Shown here: positions 59,034 through 64,000 of the stretch, piece by piece
Position numbering within the stretch: the stretch's first letter is position 1
Layout: every line of letters begins with the position of its first letter
Assembly (NCBI RefSeq): GCF_002002865.1
Contig: NZ_CP019508.1
Span: 186,001 to 250,000 of the forward strand
From: Brevundimonas sp. LM2
GTDB taxonomy: Bacteria > Pseudomonadota > Alphaproteobacteria > Caulobacterales > Caulobacteraceae
DNA length: 64,000 nt
Direction: 5' to 3'
Translations under genes and position numbers: made by a program
The notes under the pieces: generated by a model
What the model was told of the DNA's origin: nothing
Databases searched by the model: none
The model's input: the letters and a program-made list of their open reading frames with translations, nothing else

Positions 59034-62000
59034 TTAGAGCGTCCGCTGGATCTCTTCGACGGTGAAGCACTCGATGTAGTCGCCGACCTTGATGTCCTGG
59101 AAGCCCTGGAAATGCATGCCGCACTCCTGGCCCGACGGGACCTCGTTGACCTCGTCCTTGAAGCGCTTGAGCGTGGCCAGGGTGCCCAGTTCCAGCACGA
59201 CGATGTCGTCGCGGATGATCCGGACCTTGGCCCCCTTGCGGACGACGCCCTCGGACACCCGGCAACCGGCGATCTTGCCGGTCTTGGAGATGTCGAACAC
59301 CTGCAGCACCGCCGCATTGCCCAGGAAGGTTTCGCGCTGAAGCGGCGCCAGCATGCCCGAGAGCACGCCCTTCATGTCGTCCAGCAGGTCGTAGATGATC
59401 GCGTAATAACGGATCTCGACGCCCTCGCGCTCGGCCAGGTCGCGCGCCTGTTTCGAGGCACGGACGTTGAAGCCCAGGATGGGAGCCCCGGCCGACTTGG
59501 CCAGCTGAACATCGCTCTCGGTGATCCCGCCGGCGCCGGAATAGACGACCCGGGCGCGGACCTCGTCGTTGCCCATCTTCTCCAGCGAGCCCTGGATGGC
59601 CTCGCCCGAGCCCTGGACGTCCGACTTGATGAGGACCGGCAGTTCCGAGATCTTCTTGGATCCCAGCTTGGCCATCATGTCGACCAGGCTGACCTGGTTG
59701 ATGCCGCCGGTGGCCTTCTCGCGCTTGGTGCGGGCGCGGTATTCGGTCAGCTCGCGGGCGCGGGCCTCGGATTCCACGACGGCCAGCGGTTCGCCGGGCG
59801 ACGGGGCCTCGTCCAGACCCAGGATCTCGACCGGGACGGACGGACCGGCCTCGGTCAGCTGTTCGTTGCGCTCGTTCAGCAGGGCGCGGACCTTGCCCCA
59901 GGCGGAGCCGGCCACGACGATGTCGCCGCGACGCAGGGTGCCGCGCTTGACCAGGACGGTGGCGACCGGGCCGCGACCCTTGTCCAGCTTGGCCTCGATG
60001 ACCACGCCTTCGGCCGAACGTTCCGGGTCGGCCTTCAGGTCCATGACCTCGGCCTGCAGCAGGATGGCCTCGATCAGCCCGTCCAGATTGGTCTTGGCCT
60101 TGGCCGAGACCTCGACGATCTGGGTGTCGCCACCCAGGGCCTCGCCGATGATCTCGTACTGCAGCAGTTCGTTGACGACCTTCTGCGGATCGGCGTCCGG
60201 CTTGTCGATCTTGTTGACCGCCACGATGATCGGGGCCCCGGCCGCCTTGGCGTGCTGGATGCTCTCGATCGTCTGCGGCATGACCCCGTCGTCGGCCGCC
60301 ACCACCAGGATGACGATGTCGGTGACGTTGGCGCCGCGCGTCCGCATGGCGCTGAAGGCCGCGTGGCCGGGCGTGTCAAGGAAGGTCACGGCGTCGCCGC
60401 CGGGGGTCCGGACCTGATAGGCGCCGATGTGCTGGGTGATGCCGCCGGCCTCGCCCGAGGCGACGTCGGTGGTGCGCAGGGCGTCCAGCAGCGAGGTCTT
60501 GCCGTGGTCGACGTGGCCCATGATGGCCACGACCGGCGCGCGGGGCGTGACCGCCTCGTCGTCGATCTCGTCGGACAGGAAGCCGGCCTCGACGTCGGAC
60601 TCCGAGACGCGCCGCACGGTCATGCCGAACTCGTCGGCCACCAGCTCGGCGGTGTCGGTGTCGATGACGTCGTTGATCTTCATCATCAGGCCCTGCTTCA
60701 TCAGGAACTTGATGATGTCGACGCCGCGCACGGCCATCCGGTTGGACAGCTCCTGCACGGTGATGACGTCGGGGATCACGACCTCGCGCGGACGGTTCGG
60801 CGCATCGGTGGAGCCACCCTTGCGCTTTTCCTTCTCGCGTTCGCGGGCGCGGCGGACCGACGCCAGCGAGCGCATCCGCTCGGCCGTGTCGCCGTCACCG
60901 GCCACGGACTGGATGGTCAGACGGCCTTCGCGGCGCTTGGGCTCGCCGCGCGTGCGGCTGACGGCCTTGCCGGCATCACTGAAACGCTTGTCGCGATCGT
61001 CCTCGGGCTTGACCGGGCGGGCGAAGCCGCCGCCGCCGGGCGCGCGGCTGGGCCGCGAGACCTCGGCCGCGACCGGGGGCGCGTTCGGGGCGGGGCGGCC
61101 GCCGGGACCGGTGCGGGCCCCGCCGGGACGGGCCGCCCCCGGGGCCGGACGCGGGGTCAGGGCCGAATAGCGGACCGGCTCGGCCGGACGCGGGGCCACG
61201 CCGCCCGGACGCGCGGAGGCGGGCCGGTCGGAATAGGATTTCTCGCCACCGCCCATGGCCTCTTCACGGGCCGATCGGGCTCCGAAGGCCGGACGGTCGA
61301 TCGGCGCGCGGGCCGGGTTCGGAGCCTTCGGCACGCGCTGGCCGAAATTCACCACCGGACGGGCCGGCGGCGCCGGGCGAGGGGGAGCCGCCGGCGCGGC
61401 GGGCGCGGTCGCGACGGGCGCGACCGGCGCGGGGGCGACGGGTGCCGGCGCCGGCGGTGCCACCGGGGCGGGGGCCGGAGCGGCCGCGACCGGCTTGGGT
61501 GGCAGGGGCGCGCGGGCCGCCGGTTTTCCGGGCGGCAGCGGCGCGACGGCGCTCAGCTTGGAGGCCTCGGCGCGGGCGGCCTCGGCGGCAGCGCGGGCGG
61601 CGGCGGCCTCGGCCTGGGCCGCATTGGCGGCGGCGGCGGTGGCGGCGGCCTGTTCGCGCGCGGCGGCGTCACGACGCGCCTGTTCGGCGGCGGCGGCGGC
61701 GGCGCGGTCGGCCTGAGCCTTGGTCGCCAGTTCGATGGCGCGACGGCGGGCCTCCTGTTCCTCGTTGGACAGGCGACCCCCGGCGGGCTGCTGCATCGGC
61801 GGGCGCGGAGCCTGGGACGCGGCCGGAGCGTCGGGGCGCGGTCCATCCTGACGCGGGCGGGCGACGTCGAAGCCGGCCGGGCGCTGATGGCCGGGGACCG
61901 GGGCCCCGGGGCGACGCTTGGTCTCGACCACCACCGTCTTGGTGCGGCCATGGCTGAAGCTCTGGCGCACGGTGCCGGTTGAAACCGATCCCACGGCGCG

Positions 62001-62102
62001 CGGCTTCAGGCTCATCGGAGCCCGCGGGCCCGTCGTCGACGGGGTGCCGGTGGGGGCCTGCGGAGTCTGGCCGTCGTTGGTCTTGTCGTTCTCGTCGCTC
62101 AT
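59034..62102 (-). CDS. infB: Translation initiation factor IF-2
   Basis: The 1022-residue protein has a long N-terminal region (about 1-430) rich in Ala, Pro and Arg, followed by the IF2-N domain. The GTPase has G1 G-H-V-D-H-G-K-T-S near residue 528, G3 D-T-P-G-H-A-A-F near 575, and G4 N-K-I-D near 630. Domains II-IV follow with G-F-N-V-R-A-S near 870 and end [13 protein letters not shown]-2 brings initiator tRNA to the ribosome. The big N-terminus is normal for Caulobacteraceae. Confidence 0.98.
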   Translation of the reverse strand: MSDENDKTNDGQTPQAPTGTPSTTGPRAPMSLKPRAVGSVSTGTVRQSFSHGRTKTVVVETKRRPGAPVPGHQRPAGFDVARPRQDGPRPDAPAASQAPRPPMQQPAGGRLSNEEQEARRRAIELATKAQADRAAAAAAEQARRDAAAREQAAATAAAANAAQAEAAAARAAAEAARAEASKLSAVAPLPPGKPAARAPLPPKPVAAAPAPAPVAPPAPAPVAPAPVAPVATAPAAPAAPPRPAPPARPVVNFGQRVPKAPNPARAPIDRPAFGARSAREEAMGGGEKSYSDRPASARPGGVAPRPAEPVRYSALTPRPAPGAARPGGARTGPGGRPAPNAPPVAAEVSRPSRAPGGGGFARPVKPEDDRDKRFSDAGKAVSRTRGEPKRREGRLTIQSVAGDGDTAERMRSLASVRRAREREKEKRKGGSTDAPNRPREVVIPDVITVQELSNRMAVRGVDIIKFLMKQGLMMKINDVIDTDTAELVADEFGMTVRRVSESDVEAGFLSDEIDDEAVTPRAPVVAIMGHVDHGKTSLLDALRTTDVASGEAGGITQHIGAYQVRTPGGDAVTFLDTPGHAAFSAMRTRGANVTDIVILVVAADDGVMPQTIESIQHAKAAGAPIIVAVNKIDKPDADPQKVVNELLQYEIIGEALGGDTQIVEVSAKAKTNLDGLIEAILLQAEVMDLKADPERSAEGVVIEAKLDKGRGPVATVLVKRGTLRRGDIVVAGSAWGKVRALLNERNEQLTEAGPSVPVEILGLDEAPSPGEPLAVVESEARARELTEYRARTKREKATGGINQVSLVDMMAKLGSKKISELPVLIKSDVQGSGEAIQGSLEKMGNDEVRARVVYSGAGGITESDVQLAKSAGAPILGFNVRASKQARDLAEREGVEIRYYAIIYDLLDDMKGVLSGMLAPLQRETFLGNAAVLQVFDISKTGKIAGCRVSEGVVRKGAKVRIIRDDIVVLELGTLATLKRFKDEVNEVPSGQECGMHFQGFQDIKVGDYIECFTVEEIQRTL

Positions 62103-62222
62103 CCGGTCGCTTTACTCGTGGGCGGAGAAGTCCGCCGGTCGTTCAAAATCTCGTCGCTCAACGCTTGAAAACGCAAAAAGCCGTGCGGCGTCCGCCTCTC
62201 GAAAGAGGCCTGACCCCGCCCG

Positions 62223-62903
62223 TCAATCCGCCCGTTCAGGCTCGTCCCTCGGGTCTGCGTCCGACCCGCTCCCGCGCGCGGAACCCGGATGATCCAGGTC
62301 CCAGGCACCGGGCCGAAGCGATCGAAACCCCGCCAGTCGTTCGACCTCCAGGGTCCAGCGATCGGCTCTGCCGCCATGCAGCAGGACGGTGTGTATCGCA
62401 TTTTCCAGCCCAAGGGCCAAACTCAAATCATCCACACTGAAAATGCCACAGACCTTGGTCGTCTGATGTCGGGCGAGGGCGAGCAGTTTTCCACGCCCGT
62501 CCGATGCGCCGTCGCTCGCCTCGATCAGCCAGGCCGCCTTGCCCGAACGGATCGTCGCGGCCGATTTTTCGAAGCCGGAGATAAGCACGCCTTCGCGCCG
62601 GGCAAGCCCCAGCTGGTCCAGACAGCGCCGGATCAGCAGGGATTCCACCATATCGGCCAGGTCGGACGGCGGGCGCAGCTGCGCCTTGGCCGAGCGCGAG
62701 AACAGATTCTTCTTCACGGCGGCGTCGATGGAGGCGCGCGAGGCCTCCACCCACATGCCCCGCCCCGGCAGCTTGCGCCCCAGGTCGGGGGCGACGGCCC
62801 CGTCCGGCCCGGCGACGAAACGGATCAGTCGAGATTCATCCATGGCCTGGTGGGTCACCAGGTCCCGGCGCTCTCTATCGATCGTCGCGTCGCGCAGGCT
62901 CAT
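62223..62903 (-). CDS. RNA-binding protein, YlxR (DUF448) fused to an L7Ae-like region
   Basis: The 226-residue protein has a YlxR domain (M-D-E-S-R-L-I-R-F-V-A-G-P-D-G-A-V-A-P-D-L-G-R-K-L-P-G-R-G-M-W-V near residue 20). A second region follows, L-G-L-A-R-R-E-G-V-L-I-S-G-F-E-K and A-A-W-L-I-E-A-S-D-G-A-S-D-G-R-G-K-L, resembling L7Ae-type folds. The start lacks the N-terminal R-x-C motif of classic YlxR. It lies between nusA and infB as expected. A small stem-loop (GCCTCT/AGAGGC, 62194-62209) lies just downstream. Confidence 0.9.
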   Translation of the reverse strand: MSLRDATIDRERRDLVTHQAMDESRLIRFVAGPDGAVAPDLGRKLPGRGMWVEASRASIDAAVKKNLFSRSAKAQLRPPSDLADMVESLLIRRCLDQLGLARREGVLISGFEKSAATIRSGKAAWLIEASDGASDGRGKLLALARHQTTKVCGIFSVDDLSLALGLENAIHTVLLHGGRADRWTLEVERLAGFRSLRPGAWDLDHPGSARGSGSDADPRDEPERAD

Positions 62904-62918
62904 GGACAGGGCACCGCA

Positions 62919-64000
62919 TCACGCGTCGCGGGTCGGCTCGAGGTCGGAGACCTCGGCGTCGTCGCTGGCTTCAGGAGCGGCTTCCGGCTCGACGCCCTCG
63001 TCGAACGCCGCCTCGGGATCGAACTCGCCGTCGACGGGCTCGCCCTCTTCCTCGTACTCGGGCTCCGGCGGCTGCGGCAGTTCCGAGGCGTCGATCCAGC
63101 CGGCCGCGACCCGGGCCTGCAGGATCAGCATCTCGGCGTCCTCCTGGGCCAGGTTGAAGCTTTCCAGCACGCCCGGCAGCTTGGTCCGCTCGCCGTTCTT
63201 GACCTCGAAACCGCCGCGGATCTCGTCGGTGGCCAGGTCGGCCAGATCCTCGACCGTCTTCACGCCGCCTTCGCCGAGGGCGACCGCGATGGGCAGGGTG
63301 ACGCCGGGCACGGCCAGGACGCCATCCTCGACCCCCAGCTCGACGCGCTTGGCGTCCAGGATGGCCGACTGGCGCTCCAGATAGTCGCGGGCGCGGGCCT
63401 GGAGCTCCTCGGCCGTGTCCTCGTCGAAGCCCTCGATCTCGGCCACTTCATAGTTGTCGACGAAGGCCAGGTCCTCGATCGTGGCGAAGCCTTCGGTGAC
63501 CAGCAGCTGGGCGATGACCTCGTCGACGTCCAGGGCCTCCTGGAACAGGCTGGTGCGTTCGCTGAACTCGCGCTGGCGGCGCTCCGAGTCCTGGCTCTCG
63601 GTGATGATGTCGATCTGCCAGCCGGTCAGCTGGGAGGCCAGGCGCACGTTCTGGCCGCGACGGCCGATGGCCAGCGACAGCTGTTCGTCGGGCACGACCA
63701 CCTCGACCCGGTCGGCCTCTTCGTCCAGCACGACCTTGGAGACCTCGGCGGGCGCCAGGGCGTTGACGATGAAAGTCGGCTCGTCCGGGTTCCACTGGAT
63801 GATGTCGATCTTCTCGCCCTGCAGCTCGGCCACGACGGCCTGGACCCGCGAGCCGCGCATGCCGACGCAGGCGCCGACGGGATCGATGGAGGAATCGTTG
63901 GACAGGACGGCCATCTTGGCGCGCGAGCCGGCGTCGCGGGCGGCGGCGCGGATCTCGATCACGCCGTCATAGACCTCGGGCACTTCCTGGGCGAACAGCT
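62919..64000 (-). CDS. nusA: Transcription termination/antitermination factor NusA, C-terminal part (start outside window)
   Basis: The minus-strand frame runs from the window edge ([12 protein letters not shown]) to the stop at 62919. The visible part includes the S1 end, [17 protein letters not shown]1/KH2 with [11 protein letters not shown] and [27 protein letters not shown], and two helix-hairpin acidic repeats ending in an Asp/Glu-rich tail. NusA binds RNA polymerase and nascent RNA. It opens the operon with ylxR and infB. Confidence 0.97.
   Translation of the reverse strand, partial: LFAQEVPEVYDGVIEIRAAARDAGSRAKMAVLSNDSSIDPVGACVGMRGSRVQAVVAELQGEKIDIIQWNPDEPTFIVNALAPAEVSKVVLDEEADRVEVVVPDEQLSLAIGRRGQNVRLASQLTGWQIDIITESQDSERRQREFSERTSLFQEALDVDEVIAQLLVTEGFATIEDLAFVDNYEVAEIEGFDEDTAEELQARARDYLERQSAILDAKRVELGVEDGVLAVPGVTLPIAVALGEGGVKTVEDLADLATDEIRGGFEVKNGERTKLPGVLESFNLAQEDAEMLILQARVAAGWIDASELPQPPEPEYEEEGEPVDGEFDPEAAFDEGVEPEAAPEASDDAEVSDLEPTRDA

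Noticed and set aside
58869..61982. A plus-strand open frame of over 1000 codons opposite infB
   Set aside because: Same effect: infB is certain on the minus strand, and the opposite product is low-complexity with no family features.

Overview
The window looks like chromosome of a Caulobacteraceae member, most probably Brevundimonas (inference). It is very GC-rich with strong third-position GC. It holds syntenies known from Caulobacter: hrcA-grpE next to rph; the nusA-ylxR-infB and rbfA-truB-rpsO-pnp blocks; the five-gene F1 ATP synthase operon atpHAGDC; and nadD-rsfS-rlmH-envC-ctpA-deacetylase-rppH. It also has a CC0125/CC1285-like lipoprotein and many small Caulobacter-type membrane proteins. 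I see no rRNA, tRNA, CRISPR array, transposase or prophage gene. This is mainly core chromosome with short accessory cassettes.

Layout. 1-2.2 kb: etfBA, then an ArsR/SdpI-like pair and a DUF167 gene. 2.3-5.1 kb: two exported amidohydrolase-like proteins. 5.4-13.4 kb: obgE, nadD, rsfS, rlmH, envC-like, ctpA, divergent polysaccharide deacetylase and rppH, all on the plus strand. 13.7-15.9 kb: DUF1272, an SMR exporter, YnfA and a metallophosphoesterase on the minus strand. 15.9-20.8 kb: F1 ATP synthase. 21.1-25.5 kb: a plus-strand cassette (PepSY membrane protein, DUF2271, DUF4198, ApbE, diflavin reductase) behind a convincing Fur-type box. 25.6-28.2 kb: TerC, a glutaminyl cyclase and Ku. 28.3-32.9 kb: a CehA/McbA-type PHP hydrolase, a TonB-dependent receptor and a TetR regulator; the first two share a 19-bp operator-like sequence. 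33-36.8 kb: groESL with promoter and CIRCE, then pgi. 36.9-49.3 kb: mixed housekeeping and envelope genes (DsbD, Flp pilin, MutT, DUF350, serine protease, LysE, alkaline phosphatase, YbbN, Lon-N, Trm112, AlkB, dienelactone hydrolase). 49.3-51.8 kb: hrcA-grpE and divergent rph. 52.4-64 kb: the translation/RNA block pnp, rpsO, truB, rbfA, infB, ylxR and nusA (cut by the window edge), interrupted between rbfA and infB by four unrelated small genes.

The least expected structure is between the genes. At five places short tandem units, mostly 7-mers, face an inverted array of the same unit across a spacer. The sites are 9.7-9.9, 12.83-12.93, 13.48-13.67, 34.67-34.76 and 47.38-47.48 kb. In two cases the array runs up to the start codon of the next gene, and in one it sits between groES and groEL. 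A second set of 150-210 bp elements has GC-rich hairpins at both ends (5.1, 11.3 and 58.8 kb). Two of these share a conserved core but carry different palindromes beside the end hairpins.

Regulation can be read at several points. HrcA and its CIRCE target (upstream of groES) are both in the window. An ArsR gene and hrcA appear to have leaderless promoters. A winged-helix regulator and its partner gene are preceded by two identical-type dyads flanking a promoter. All domain and family calls are made by reading the sequence; no database search was run.
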